From the NCBI GenBank assembly GCA_016234595.1, contig JACRBG010000043.1, positions 143,526 through 207,525 of the forward strand: a stretch of 64,000 bases of DNA, written 5' to 3'. Each line of letters opens with the position of its first letter. Within the stretch, counting starts at the first letter, position 1. This document shows positions 9,219 through 17,715 of the stretch, in pieces. The notes under the pieces were generated by a model, which was not told the origin of the DNA, did not search any database, and saw nothing but the letters and a program-made list of their open reading frames with translations. Both the position numbers and the translations under genes were made by a program. The DNA comes from Chloroflexota bacterium (lineage in GTDB: Bacteria > Chloroflexota > Anaerolineae > Aggregatilineales > J027).

Positions 9219-9887
9219 GTGGCTGAACAATACGAGATTCCACTATTTCCATTAAATACGGTGCTTTTCCCCGGCATGATTCTGCCCCTCCGCATTTTTG
9301 AGGAGCGTTATAAACTCATGCTGAAGCAATGTATTGCCGATTCTAAGCCCTTCGGTGTGGTACTCTTGAAAACGGGTCAGGCCGAAGGTGCTTTTAGCGG
9401 CGAAATCTATAGCATTGGCACAACCGCTCAGATTACACAGGTCAATACGCTGGCGGATGACACCTACAATATTTTGACCTTGGGGGTCAAGCGCTTCCGC
9501 CTCATTGAGACCTACCAAACTCACCCCTATCTCAGCGCCATTGTGGAAGATTATCCTCTCACCAATGGGACGGCTCCCGAAGCAGTCTCTGGTTCATTGC
9601 GATTGTTGCATCTCATTGAGAGATATCTGGAAGCCTTCCGCAAAATCGGCAAACTGCCCTTTCGCATTGATCAAGTGCCCAAAGACCCGATCACGCTGGC
9701 TTTCTTGACCGCGATTATGCTGCCTGTTTCCAACGACGATAAACAGTCTTTGTTGAGCGTGGTGGATATTCCAGAGTTGCTGCGCGAAGAGTTCCGCTTG
9801 ATGCGTTATGAAACCCATATGACACGTATTTTGGCCGATGAACCCCAAGCACCAACGCACCCCACCTCATCTTTCTCCCTGAATTAA
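9219..9887 (+). CDS. LON substrate-binding domain protein
   Basis: The 222-residue product matches the N-terminal domain of Lon protease: PLFPLNTVLFPGMILPLRIFEERY at its start is the family hallmark. It lacks the AAA+ ATPase and the Ser-Lys protease domains, so it is one of the stand-alone LON-domain proteins found in many bacteria. These have no firm function; binding of unfolded protein is proposed for the domain. The start is a GTG preceded by GCGAGGTGG. It sits alone between a propeller gene and plsX, with a stem-loop after it. Confidence 0.88.
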   Translation: MAEQYEIPLFPLNTVLFPGMILPLRIFEERYKLMLKQCIADSKPFGVVLLKTGQAEGAFSGEIYSIGTTAQITQVNTLADDTYNILTLGVKRFRLIETYQTHPYLSAIVEDYPLTNGTAPEAVSGSLRLLHLIERYLEAFRKIGKLPFRIDQVPKDPITLAFLTAIMLPVSNDDKQSLLSVVDIPELLREEFRLMRYETHMTRILADEPQAPTHPTSSFSLN

Positions 9888-9922
9888 AACTATCCCTGTT
9901 TCACCGGATACGTTATCTTTGT

Positions 9923-9961
9923 AGGGACGCTTTTGATTGTCATAGGACAGATAGGCGTCCT
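9923..9961 (+). other. Nested stem-loop upstream of plsX
   Basis: GGGACGC and GCGTCCT (about 9924-9930 and 9955-9961) form an outer stem, and TGTC/GACA an inner stem-loop. It follows the LON-domain gene by ~35 bases and precedes the plsX start by ~34. The following TTACTTATT is a poor U-tract, so it may be a weak terminator or a leader structure. Confidence 0.35.
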
Positions 9962-9994
9962 TACTTATTGTTAGATTTATGGAGTAAAAAACCA

Positions 9995-11005
9995 ATGCGT
10001 ATTGTCCTCGACGCAATGGGCAGCGACAATTGCCCCGTACCCGATGTAGAAGGTGCTGTCCAAGCCGCCCGTGAATTTGGTGACACGGTGATTTTGGTTG
10101 GGGATGAAACCCGCATCAAAGCCGAACTCGCCAAATACCCCACAGCCGGTCTCCCAATCGAAGTAGTTCATGCCAGCCAAACCATCACTATGGAAGATAC
10201 CCCTTCCAAAATCGTGAAAGGTAAACCCGACTCGTCCATCCATGTCGGCCTACAACTCGTCGAAGACGGCAAGGCTGATGCTTTTGTGAGTTGTGGTAAC
10301 ACTGGGGCAGTTTTGGCCGTGGCGACAACCGTCAAAATCCGCCGTATTCAAGGTATCCATCGTCCCGCGCTGAGTTCAATTGTCCCCTTTGGCGAACGGC
10401 ATGTCGTTTTGATTGATATTGGGGCCAATGCCGATTGTAAACCCGAATGGCTCATCCAATTTGCCTTGATGGGCAGTGTCTATGTCGAAAAAGCGCTTGG
10501 TCGACAAAATCCGAAGATCGGCCTGCTTTCCAACGGCGAAGAAGAAGGCAAGGGCAACGAATTGATCAAAAGCACCTTACCTCTGCTGATCAATTCTGGC
10601 CTGAATTTCATCGGCAATATTGAACCCAAAGAAATGCTGGAAGGCCACGCCGATGTGATAGTGTCAGACGGGTTTGTTGGCAACATGGTGGTTAAGACAT
10701 TGGAATCTACCAGCAGCATGGCTTTTGCCCAAATCAAAAATGTTGCGATGCAAAGCATACGCGGTAAACTCGGTGGTGCACTGCTTAAACCCCTTATAGG
10801 TGGCATCCGCAAAAAGTTTGACCCATTTGAAATCGGCGGTGCGCCTCTTTTAGGTGTAAATGGTGTTGTAATAATTGGTCATGGCCGAAGTAATGCCTAC
10901 GCAGTGAAAAATGCGATAAGACAGGCGCGATTAGCAGTATCGGGGGATATTGTGAATACCATCCGGCAAGGCTTAAATCGCCCAACACCAACGCCCGACC
11001 AATAA
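9995..11005 (+). CDS. plsX: Phosphate acyltransferase PlsX
   Basis: PlsX makes acyl-phosphate from acyl-ACP for phospholipid synthesis. The 336-residue product starts MRIVLDAMGSDNCP, the standard N-terminus of PlsX; GGAG lies 10 bases upstream of this ATG, so an upstream TTG at 9968 is not used. Other family marks are GNTGA near residue 97 and the C-terminal region with GGAPLLGVNGVVIIGHGRS. It lies 48 bases before fabF, as part of a fatty-acid/phospholipid block; fabH and acpP are not in the window. Confidence 0.95.
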   Translation: MRIVLDAMGSDNCPVPDVEGAVQAAREFGDTVILVGDETRIKAELAKYPTAGLPIEVVHASQTITMEDTPSKIVKGKPDSSIHVGLQLVEDGKADAFVSCGNTGAVLAVATTVKIRRIQGIHRPALSSIVPFGERHVVLIDIGANADCKPEWLIQFALMGSVYVEKALGRQNPKIGLLSNGEEEGKGNELIKSTLPLLINSGLNFIGNIEPKEMLEGHADVIVSDGFVGNMVVKTLESTSSMAFAQIKNVAMQSIRGKLGGALLKPLIGGIRKKFDPFEIGGAPLLGVNGVVIIGHGRSNAYAVKNAIRQARLAVSGDIVNTIRQGLNRPTPTPDQ

Positions 11006-11053
11006 ACAAACCCGTTTATCTTATCCATTAGTTCTGTAGGGAGACATGCCTTT

Positions 11054-12313
11054 ATGGACTATACGCGCAATGGAAGGCCTCGTGTTGTAGTCACGGGGAT
11101 GGGGATCATTTCGCCGCTTGGCTCGACGCTAGAAAAATATTGGCATGGCCTAAAAAATGGCGTCTCTGGCATCAAGCGCATTTCAAAATTCGACCCCAGC
11201 CATCTCAATGTTCAAATTGCGGGGGAAGTCACCGACTTTATCGCGACCGATTATCTCGACGCGAAAGAAGCCCGTCGGCTTGAACCCTCCTCGCAATACT
11301 CCGTCGCCGCTACCAAAATGGCAATCGCAGATGCTGGATTGACCGATGAAGATTTAGAGCGTGATAGCGAACGCACAGGCGTCGTTATGGCGACCGGTCT
11401 AGCGGGCTTTGATTCGGCTTTTTCTTCGTTCTCAACTTTCCGTCAAAAAGGTTCTCGCCCCAGCCCTATGGCCCTAACGGCGACCCTACCGAATATGCCA
11501 GCCCATTATGTCAGCATAACTGCCCGTGCCAAAGGCCCCCTGAGCGCAGTCACAACGGCTTGCGCGGCGGGAACCCAAGCCATTGGCGAGGCTTTTGAAC
11601 TGATCCGTCGTGGTCGCTCCGAGGTCGCCTTTGGGGGGGGTGTCGAATCCATTATGCAGGACTATTGTCTGGCCGCATTCGACTCGATGACTGTCTTAAC
11701 TCGGGACTATAACGATAACCCCACCGCCGCCAGCCGCCCCTTCGACAAAAACCGCAACGGGTTTGTCTATGCCGAAGGCTGTGGTATTTTGGTCTTGGAA
11801 TCATTGGAACACGCCGTCAAACGGAGTGCTCGCATCTATGCCGAAATTTTGGGGCACGGGTCATCTTCCGACGCCTTCCATGTTGCGGCCATTGATCCCG
11901 ATGGCGCGGGGGCACTGCGTTCGATGCGTTGGGCCATGGAAGATGCAGGTCTCAATCCCGATGACATTGACTATATCAACGCACACGGCACATCCACCCA
12001 ACCCAATGACGCAATTGAAACCCTTGCCATGAAGAAACTGCTGGGTGAAAGGGCCTATGAAATCGCGGTCAGTTCCACCAAGAGTATGATTGGTCATGCC
12101 TTTGGCGGCGCGGGGGCAGTTGAAGCGGTTGCTACTATTCTGATGATCGTGAACCAGATCATCCACCCGACCATCAATTACACCACGCCCGACCCGAATT
12201 GCGATCTTGATTACGTGCCCAACGAAGCCCGTGACGCCAAGATTCGCTACGCCATGTCGAACAATCTTGGCCTCGGTGGTCAAAATGCGAGTGTCGTGTT
12301 TGGCGCAATGTAG
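11054..12313 (+). CDS. fabF: 3-oxoacyl-[ACP] synthase II (FabF)
   Basis: FabF condenses malonyl-ACP with acyl-ACP in chain elongation. The 419-residue product has the nucleophile C170 in VTTACAAGTQAIGEA, the two catalytic histidines H311 (NAHGTST) and H348 (MIGHAFGGAGA), and K343. These define the KAS II Cys-His-His type rather than FabH. It follows plsX in the same direction, so the pair supports membrane lipid synthesis. Length is normal (usually 410-420). Confidence 0.95.
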   Translation: MDYTRNGRPRVVVTGMGIISPLGSTLEKYWHGLKNGVSGIKRISKFDPSHLNVQIAGEVTDFIATDYLDAKEARRLEPSSQYSVAATKMAIADAGLTDEDLERDSERTGVVMATGLAGFDSAFSSFSTFRQKGSRPSPMALTATLPNMPAHYVSITARAKGPLSAVTTACAAGTQAIGEAFELIRRGRSEVAFGGGVESIMQDYCLAAFDSMTVLTRDYNDNPTAASRPFDKNRNGFVYAEGCGILVLESLEHAVKRSARIYAEILGHGSSSDAFHVAAIDPDGAGALRSMRWAMEDAGLNPDDIDYINAHGTSTQPNDAIETLAMKKLLGERAYEIAVSSTKSMIGHAFGGAGAVEAVATILMIVNQIIHPTINYTTPDPNCDLDYVPNEARDAKIRYAMSNNLGLGGQNASVVFGAM

Positions 12314-12322
12314 GTCATAGAA

Positions 12323-13768
12323 ATGGCGCGAAATTCTACTCTTAGAATTGGATATAGGGCAGCGGCTTTTATGCTTGCTGCTCTGTTTTTTGCCTATCTC
12401 CCAACGAGTAGAGCATCCGAGCATCTCGACAATTTTTTAAGCCCTTATCAGGAAGACAAGCAAGCTACAGCAAAGCTGCTATTTTATCTGCGCGATGTCG
12501 GCGGATTTAACGCTTTGTGGAATGAAGATGGTAGCATTATCTTAATTCCTTCGAGCCGATTTATCCTTGTTTATGATACTCATACACTGGAAATTCTTCA
12601 CCGTTTACCACATCGCGCCTTCGGTCTGTTGTGGAACCACGATGAGACAGAACTTTTATCGTGGTCAAGTGAGGAAGTAAAAGTTTGGGATACCGTGACT
12701 TGGGAAGAAATCCTATCACTACCTCAAAAAGAGGTGGTTATACGGGCGCAATGGGGTTTTGACGAGACACGCCTCTTGGTTTTGCATAGTGTTGCTGACT
12801 TAACAAGAGCTGAACCATCTAATCTTACAATCTGGAACGCTCAAAACGGTCAACTGCTTTCAACATTGGCATTAGAGGGAGAAATCTTCAATCGACTTCC
12901 TTCGGACTTAGGTTGGACGGGCAATCAGGATCGCTTTCTTTCTTGGGGTGATTTCAAGAACGTAAGAATTTGGGAATTGCACCTAGAAGAGAACGGGAGT
13001 TTTACTGCTGAAATTACTCTAGAACTTCCACATGTGGATACGTCTAATGGGAATGATTACCTAGATGCCGCCGAATGGAGTTCTGACGAAAAAAGAATTC
13101 TGAGTTGGTCGGGGAACTCGATAAAAGTATGGGATGCTCAAACAGGGGAGAATATATATACAATTAGTGATGATAATTATTTCTTTTACCCCGTACAACT
13201 AAGTCCAAATAATCGCTATATTTTGGGTACGGATATTCGCAGCAATACTTTTCGGGTCTGGAATTTTCTAACAGGTGCCGAAGTATTCCATGCAGATAAC
13301 AACGAAAGATACCTTAATCGGGCTATTTGGGACACAAATGGTGATCGTATTCTGTCATCATGGCGACATGAAGGAATAACTGAATTATCTATTTGGAACG
13401 TCGAAACTTGGACTGAAAATTCAATCCTAACCTCTGAGTTTTTTGATTTCAATTATGCTCTTTGGAGCAAAGATGGAAATCGTTTGCTTTTAAACATGGG
13501 CAACATACTCCAAGTATGGATTATTCCTCAAGAAAATGTATGTTTAATCAGTACCCAAAAAGATGTTAATCTGAGAAATGGTCCGGGAATAAACTTTGAA
13601 TTAACTGGCCTATTGCCCTTACGGTCAGTGGTTTATGCCATAGGCCAAAATACTGACACTGAAGGTTTTCTCTGGTGGAAACTTGATATAGGTGAGTGGG
13701 TACGTGCTGATGTGGTTGAAGCAACAGGAGATTGCAATACGCTTCCTCAAATTGAGGATTTGCAATAA
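12323..13768 (+). CDS. Exported WD40-like propeller protein with C-terminal SH3 domain
   Basis: The 481-residue product starts with a signal peptide (ARNSTLRIGYRAAAFMLAALF...), then repeated WD-type blades (for example LWNHDETELLSWSSEEVKVWD and WSSDEKRILSWSGNSIKVWD) and ends with a bacterial SH3 domain (about 400-470; DVNLRNGPGINFE is the SH3 'LRxGPG' motif). No enzyme motif is seen. It starts 9 bases after fabF but is much richer in A/T than its neighbours (some 60-base lines have 30-35 percent GC) and uses AGA, ATA and TTA codons freely. That suggests recent transfer. Confidence 0.75.
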   Translation: MARNSTLRIGYRAAAFMLAALFFAYLPTSRASEHLDNFLSPYQEDKQATAKLLFYLRDVGGFNALWNEDGSIILIPSSRFILVYDTHTLEILHRLPHRAFGLLWNHDETELLSWSSEEVKVWDTVTWEEILSLPQKEVVIRAQWGFDETRLLVLHSVADLTRAEPSNLTIWNAQNGQLLSTLALEGEIFNRLPSDLGWTGNQDRFLSWGDFKNVRIWELHLEENGSFTAEITLELPHVDTSNGNDYLDAAEWSSDEKRILSWSGNSIKVWDAQTGENIYTISDDNYFFYPVQLSPNNRYILGTDIRSNTFRVWNFLTGAEVFHADNNERYLNRAIWDTNGDRILSSWRHEGITELSIWNVETWTENSILTSEFFDFNYALWSKDGNRLLLNMGNILQVWIIPQENVCLISTQKDVNLRNGPGINFELTGLLPLRSVVYAIGQNTDTEGFLWWKLDIGEWVRADVVEATGDCNTLPQIEDLQ

Positions 13769-13770
13769 AA

Positions 13771-13809
13771 AGCCCCATTGTTGAATTAGTAGGGCCTTGA
13801 AAAGGGGCT
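13771..13809. terminator. Possible bidirectional terminator
   Basis: AGCCCC (13771-13776) and GGGGCT (13804-13809) can pair across a 27-base loop, flanked by A-rich and T-rich tracts on the two sides. It lies between convergent genes. The long loop makes it weak. Confidence 0.3.
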
Positions 13810-14107
13810 ATGTTTTCGGCTGTTTCATCGGCAGCGCATCAATTTGGGAGGCCAGCGCGAAATCTTTTTCGGTCAACCCACCCGCTGAATGCGTCGAGAG
13901 GGTCAGAATCACCTTTTTGTATTTCACCAAAATATCAGGGTGATGATCGGCAGCCTCGGCGAGATGCCCTACTGCACCAACAAAAGCCAATGCCGCCGGG
14001 AATGAAGTCAGGGTATAGGTTTTGAAGATTTCATCGCCTTGCCGTGCCCAATCATGCATTTTAGCGAGATGGGCATTGATGTCCGCTTCGGATAATCGTT
14101 CCACCAT
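13808..14107 (-). CDS. Pterin-4a-carbinolamine dehydratase-like protein
   Basis: The 99-residue product matches the PCD/DCoH family: FPAALAFVGAVGHLAEAADHHPDILVKYKKV contains the signature [E/D]xxxHHP with the catalytic histidines, and the C-terminus LTLSTHSAGGLTEKDFALASQID is typical. The enzyme dehydrates carbinolamine pterin during cofactor recycling; many bacterial copies have no hydroxylase partner and may act in pterin or Moco metabolism. It is near folE, folB and folK, which fits pterin metabolism, and a lytic transglycosylase gene lies just upstream on the same strand. Confidence 0.92.
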   Translation of the reverse strand: MVERLSEADINAHLAKMHDWARQGDEIFKTYTLTSFPAALAFVGAVGHLAEAADHHPDILVKYKKVILTLSTHSAGGLTEKDFALASQIDALPMKQPKT

Positions 14108-14130
14108 GTTTTGTTTCCTATTCCGCTCAT

Positions 14131-14919
14131 TTAGCTAGCGTGGAGAGTCTGTTGAGTAGCCGCTGCCCGTTGACACAATGAACTTCCCCCCGCCTGCAAC
14201 CATTCTTGGAGACGTGGGCTACTAAGACTGCCGTTGCTGGCATCGTCATAAATCCCCGACCCCCAATAAAAATAGCGGCGGGTTTGGTCAGGCCAGCGTG
14301 CCCAGCCCCAATCAATGACCCCATGCCCACCATTATAGCCCGCCAGTGCCAAACCTGCGTTGCCATCGGCTTTTTGCAGCCCATCGGCCAAATAGGTCAA
14401 CCCGCGCATGGCGTTGGTTTGTACATCCGTCATGTTCTCACCAACCGCAAAATGGAACGGCATCACTTGGAACAAACCCTGTGCGCCAGCCTCGGAACCA
14501 ACTGTTGGGTCACCACAGCTTTCAATCTGGATGACCGTCGCAATCAGGTTAGGGTCAAGATTATATTGCTGTGCCCACTTCGCAATTTGCGGCGCCCAGT
14601 ATTGCACTTCGGGCGTAAACACAGGGGAAATGGTGGTCGCAATGTGCGATGGGTCACGCCGATCCACTACCACATACGTGACTTTGGGAGGCAGGGACAT
14701 ATACAATGAGCGCCCAATAAATACTCCCAAAAATCCAGCGAAACCACATAGGCAAAACACCAGAAAAGTAACGCAACTCGCCCTGAGAACTGGATTCCCA
14801 GAGCGAGGACTTGGCAAAACTATGACTTCAAGTGGGTCGTAACCAACCTCTCGTATGGTGATACTAGCGGTTGGCTGACTCTCTGCCCGATCATATTGAC
14901 TTGATGAGTACTTCGGCAA
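14131..14919 (-). CDS. Membrane-anchored lytic transglycosylase (SLT domain)
   Basis: The 262-residue product has one membrane helix at about residues 45-70 and a C-terminal SLT/goose-lysozyme-like domain (about 110-235). The catalytic glutamate lies in ATVIQIESCGDP, followed by GSEAGAQGLFQVMPFH and NAGLALAGYNGG, the three standard SLT motifs. It would cleave the MurNAc-GlcNAc bond in peptidoglycan outside the membrane. Neighbouring genes are pterin genes on the same strand; there is no obvious functional link, and 36 bases separate it from folE. Confidence 0.9.
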   Translation of the reverse strand: MPKYSSSQYDRAESQPTASITIREVGYDPLEVIVLPSPRSGNPVLRASCVTFLVFCLCGFAGFLGVFIGRSLYMSLPPKVTYVVVDRRDPSHIATTISPVFTPEVQYWAPQIAKWAQQYNLDPNLIATVIQIESCGDPTVGSEAGAQGLFQVMPFHFAVGENMTDVQTNAMRGLTYLADGLQKADGNAGLALAGYNGGHGVIDWGWARWPDQTRRYFYWGSGIYDDASNGSLSSPRLQEWLQAGGSSLCQRAAATQQTLHAS

Positions 14920-14955
14920 GGTTCCCCCTCGAACCCTTTGTTCAATCTATAAATC

Positions 14956-15660
14956 CTAGAAAATGGGGTCAGACCGCCGCCCGATATGGCCCAAAAATTC
15001 AGCCCGGGTCTTTTCGTTTTCGCGGAAAATCCCCATCATGGCGCTGGTGGTCATGCTCGAATGGGCCTTTTTGACGCCGCGCATCATTGAACACATATGC
15101 ACACCTTCACAGACAACAGCCACCCCTTGTGGATGCAGCACCTGCATCAAAAAGTCGGCAATCTGTTGTGTCATACGTTCTTGCACCTGCAACCGTCGCG
15201 CAAACATATCCACAATACGTGGAATTTTGGACAAACCAATGACCTTATCATTGGGTACATAGGCCACATGCGCTTTACCAATAAATGGCAGCATATGGTG
15301 TTCACATAGACTGTAATATTCGATGTCGCGCACCACAATCATTTCTTGGTATTCGACATCAAACAAGGCATCGTTGACCAGTTTCTCTGGATTGATATGA
15401 TAACCCTCGAGGAGTTCTTTGTACATACGCGCTACCCGATTAGGAGTACGCAATAACCCTTCGCGTTCGGGGTCTTCTCCTACGCTCTCAAGAATGGAAC
15501 GCACAGCCGTTTCGATAGCTTGGTCGTCCTGTTCATACTCTAAATCAATCTCAAAACTCTCGAGCAAATGCTCCGAAAGTAGATTGCGATAGCCATTCCC
15601 TAGGTGACCATTTTGCCCATGAGAGCCATTGTGTCCATTATTCTTATGATTAGCTGTCAT
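14956..15660 (-). CDS. folE: GTP cyclohydrolase I FolE
   Basis: FolE makes dihydroneopterin triphosphate from GTP, the first step of folate synthesis. The start at 15660 is chosen because GGGAGA lies at the right distance; an in-frame ATG at 15675 contains that site. The 234-residue product has zinc ligands C119 and H122 ([10 protein letters not shown]) and C190 ([10 protein letters not shown]), so it is the zinc-dependent type IA. The first ~24 residues are rich in His, Asn and Gly, an unusual tail. It is divergent from folB-folK across a 263-base gap. Confidence 0.95.
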   Translation of the reverse strand: MTANHKNNGHNGSHGQNGHLGNGYRNLLSEHLLESFEIDLEYEQDDQAIETAVRSILESVGEDPEREGLLRTPNRVARMYKELLEGYHINPEKLVNDALFDVEYQEMIVVRDIEYYSLCEHHMLPFIGKAHVAYVPNDKVIGLSKIPRIVDMFARRLQVQERMTQQIADFLMQVLHPQGVAVVCEGVHMCSMMRGVKKAHSSMTTSAMMGIFRENEKTRAEFLGHIGRRSDPIF

Positions 15661-15923
15661 GATTATCTCTCCCATGTTGCGAAGTTAAAAAGATTTGTCT
15701 CTGGTTAAATCAAATCGTTACGCTATCGCAGGCTACTGTTGAATGTTTGTGAGGAAAGGGTACACGTATCAAAATAGACGATTTCAACCGCCCATTTATT
15801 ACTTATTATCCAAGATAATCAGAACATATGATAGCATAATGAGTCTTAGATTATCGTTAAATTAAGGCCCTTTAAATCAGGTAAAATAGTCCGGCATTGT
15901 ATAACCGTCAAGGAGCCGTAATC
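15661..15923. promoter_or_regulatory. Divergent folE / folB intergenic region
   Basis: No gene is seen. The AT-rich region must hold promoters for folE (leftward) and folB (rightward). It includes the inverted pair GATAATC (about 15814) and GATTATC (about 15852) and several TATA-like runs near 15830-15895. No promoter can be fixed with confidence. Confidence 0.4.
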
Positions 15924-16313
15924 GTGCCCAGCGACATGATTGAAATAGAACGCCTGCGTCTGCGCTGCCTCATTGGGTTTAGCGAATGGGAACTCGATAA
16001 AAAACAAGATGTCATCATCCACATGACGCTTTTTACCGATATTCGTAAGGGCGGCCAAACCGATAACCCGAATGATATTCTAAACTACAAAACAGTCAAC
16101 AAGGCCGTCATTCAAATGGTCGAGGCCTCGCATTATAAAACCCTTGAGGCCCTGACCACCGCGATTGCCCGTGTCGCTGTTGTGGAGTGTGGTGTACCTC
16201 GTATCCGTGTCAAAGTAGAAAAGCCGGGGGCCCTCCGTTTTGCCGATACTGTCGCCATTGTGATTGAGCGCACTGCTGAGGATTTTCAGGATGTCTCTCC
16301 CAATGAATCATAA
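15924..16313 (+). CDS. folB: Dihydroneopterin aldolase FolB
   Basis: FolB converts dihydroneopterin to hydroxymethyl-dihydropterin and glycolaldehyde. The GTG at 15924 is chosen because AGGAG lies 8 bases upstream (15911-15915). The 129-residue product carries IEIERLRLRCLIGFSEWE, the typical N-terminus, and the catalytic-lysine motif VKVEKPGALRFAD near residue 103. It overlaps folK by 23 bases. Together with folE and folK it supplies three steps of the folate pterin branch; folP is not in the window. Confidence 0.92.
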   Translation: MPSDMIEIERLRLRCLIGFSEWELDKKQDVIIHMTLFTDIRKGGQTDNPNDILNYKTVNKAVIQMVEASHYKTLEALTTAIARVAVVECGVPRIRVKVEKPGALRFADTVAIVIERTAEDFQDVSPNES

Positions 16314-17043
16314 GGTGTTTTTAGCGCTCGGCTCGAACATCAACCCTGTCGAGAATTTCCGCGCCTGTCTAAAATTGTTGCAAGAAAAATTCGATATATG
16401 GGAGTTCTCACCCACCTATGAAACGCCGCCTGTCGGGTATACTGAACAGGCCGCCTTTTTGAATGCCGCCGTCTGCATTCACACCGAACTCGACCCTGTC
16501 AGCGTCAAAGCCATTTTGCAGAGTATCGAAAATGAATTAGGCCGTGTGCGTGACCCGAATAATAAAAATGCCCCTCGTACCATTGACCTTGATATTGCCC
16601 TGTGGGACGACGCGATATTCACCTATGGTGAGAAGAATTGGCGGATACCCGACCCCGACATTTTGCGTTTTATCCATCTGGCCCAACCCCTCGCTGACCT
16701 TGAGCCTGATTATGTATACCCCGGTGCAACCGATACCCTCACCAGCATTGCCGAGAAATTGCCCATGAGTGGTATCGCTCGTCGGGATGATGTGTGGATT
16801 GATCTACCATTTCTTATTAGAGTTCATGTGGACTTCAACTCACTCTCAATGGATGGCGAAATGGTACGCATCAACACCCACACTAATAAACACCTTTTGG
16901 GTATATTACACCCCGGCCTACGAGTCATTTTGTATGCCTCACACGATCTTGAGGTAGAAGCAATTATTCATCGTGAGAAGTATAAGCAAGATCAAGATTT
17001 GTGGTACGGCATACCCGATTGGGATACTAGACACGATTTATAG
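16291..17043 (+). CDS. folK: HPPK FolK with extra C-terminal domain
   Basis: FolK transfers pyrophosphate from ATP to hydroxymethyl-dihydropterin. The HPPK domain spans about residues 6-165: VFLALGSNINP, TPPVGYTEQAAFLNAAV, and the metal-binding APRTIDLDIALWD with D99 and D101. The start at 16291 is chosen for TGAGGA ten bases upstream. The protein (250 residues) is ~80 residues longer than usual. The extension (about 172-250) is not a pyrophosphokinase element; it has many beta-strand-like segments (RVILYASHDLEVEAII) and ends WYGIPDWDTRHDL. Its role is unknown. It is not a FolP fusion. Confidence 0.88.
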   Translation: MSLPMNHKVFLALGSNINPVENFRACLKLLQEKFDIWEFSPTYETPPVGYTEQAAFLNAAVCIHTELDPVSVKAILQSIENELGRVRDPNNKNAPRTIDLDIALWDDAIFTYGEKNWRIPDPDILRFIHLAQPLADLEPDYVYPGATDTLTSIAEKLPMSGIARRDDVWIDLPFLIRVHVDFNSLSMDGEMVRINTHTNKHLLGILHPGLRVILYASHDLEVEAIIHREKYKQDQDLWYGIPDWDTRHDL

Positions 17044-17072
17044 CAATAAACGGACTCCGGTCATGTCTCGTT

Positions 17073-17100
17073 TTGTACTAATTTTGAATCGGCATATAAT
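17073..17100 (+). promoter_or_regulatory. Candidate promoter of the cox operon
   Basis: TTGTAC (17073-17078) and a consensus TATAAT (17095-17100) are 16 bases apart, 43 bases before the coxG start. The folK stop is just upstream, so this is the first non-coding DNA before the cluster. Confidence 0.55.
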
Positions 17101-17143
17101 AATCGTTTAAATAGAGTTTAGACTTTGTTTGGGGGATATTTAT

Positions 17144-17596
17144 ATGGAACTTACTGGCTCACATACTTTTGAGGCAGATCAACAAACCGTCTGGACACTC
17201 CTTATGGATCCAGAGGCCATCGCTAAAGCCATCCCCGGTGTCAAAGAACTTATCCCCATCGAAGGTGAAGAAATGACGTGGCGTGCTGCGGCCAAAGTAG
17301 GTTTTGCCGCCCTCAGCGGTCACTATGCAGGCATTATCAAAATGAGTGAAGTCGAAGCCCCCAATCAGTATCGCCTAACCGTCAATGGCGAGGGCCAACA
17401 AAGTGTCATCAGTGGCACAGCCCTCATAAAACTAACCTATCACCCCGAAAAAAATGAAACCCTTGTAAGTTGGGACGCTGAAGCCAACATTTCTGGCAAG
17501 CTTGCCAGCCTTGGACAGCGCCTCATCGGTGCGGGGGCCAACGTCATGAGCAAGCAATTTTTCCATGAGCTTGCCAAGCAACTTCCTACACAATAA
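17144..17596 (+). CDS. coxG: CoxG-type SRPBCC protein
   Basis: The 150-residue product is a CoxG/SRPBCC family protein: MELTGSHTFEADQQTVW and LMDPEAIAKAIPGVKEL are the usual N-terminal signature. CoxG has been linked to membrane attachment of CO dehydrogenase and to binding hydrophobic ligands. The ATG at 17144 follows GGGGGA with a 7-base spacer; an upstream TTG is not needed. It leads the coxSLM genes, separated from coxS by 119 bases that contain the palindrome GTTTGCAAAC (17644-17653). Confidence 0.88.
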   Translation: MELTGSHTFEADQQTVWTLLMDPEAIAKAIPGVKELIPIEGEEMTWRAAAKVGFAALSGHYAGIIKMSEVEAPNQYRLTVNGEGQQSVISGTALIKLTYHPEKNETLVSWDAEANISGKLASLGQRLIGAGANVMSKQFFHELAKQLPTQ

Positions 17597-17715
17597 CTAT
17601 TCCTAATTTATTGCCAATTTGAGGGAGCTAGATTGAAAGGAGGCGTTTGCAAACTTCGACCACTTGACGTATCTCAACGCGATAGAGTTTGAAGTTTTAG
17701 GAGGAAAATTTATTT

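Noticed and set aside
14206..14842. Plus-strand open frames over the lytic transglycosylase gene
   Set aside because: They are shadows of a well-supported SLT-domain gene on the minus strand.
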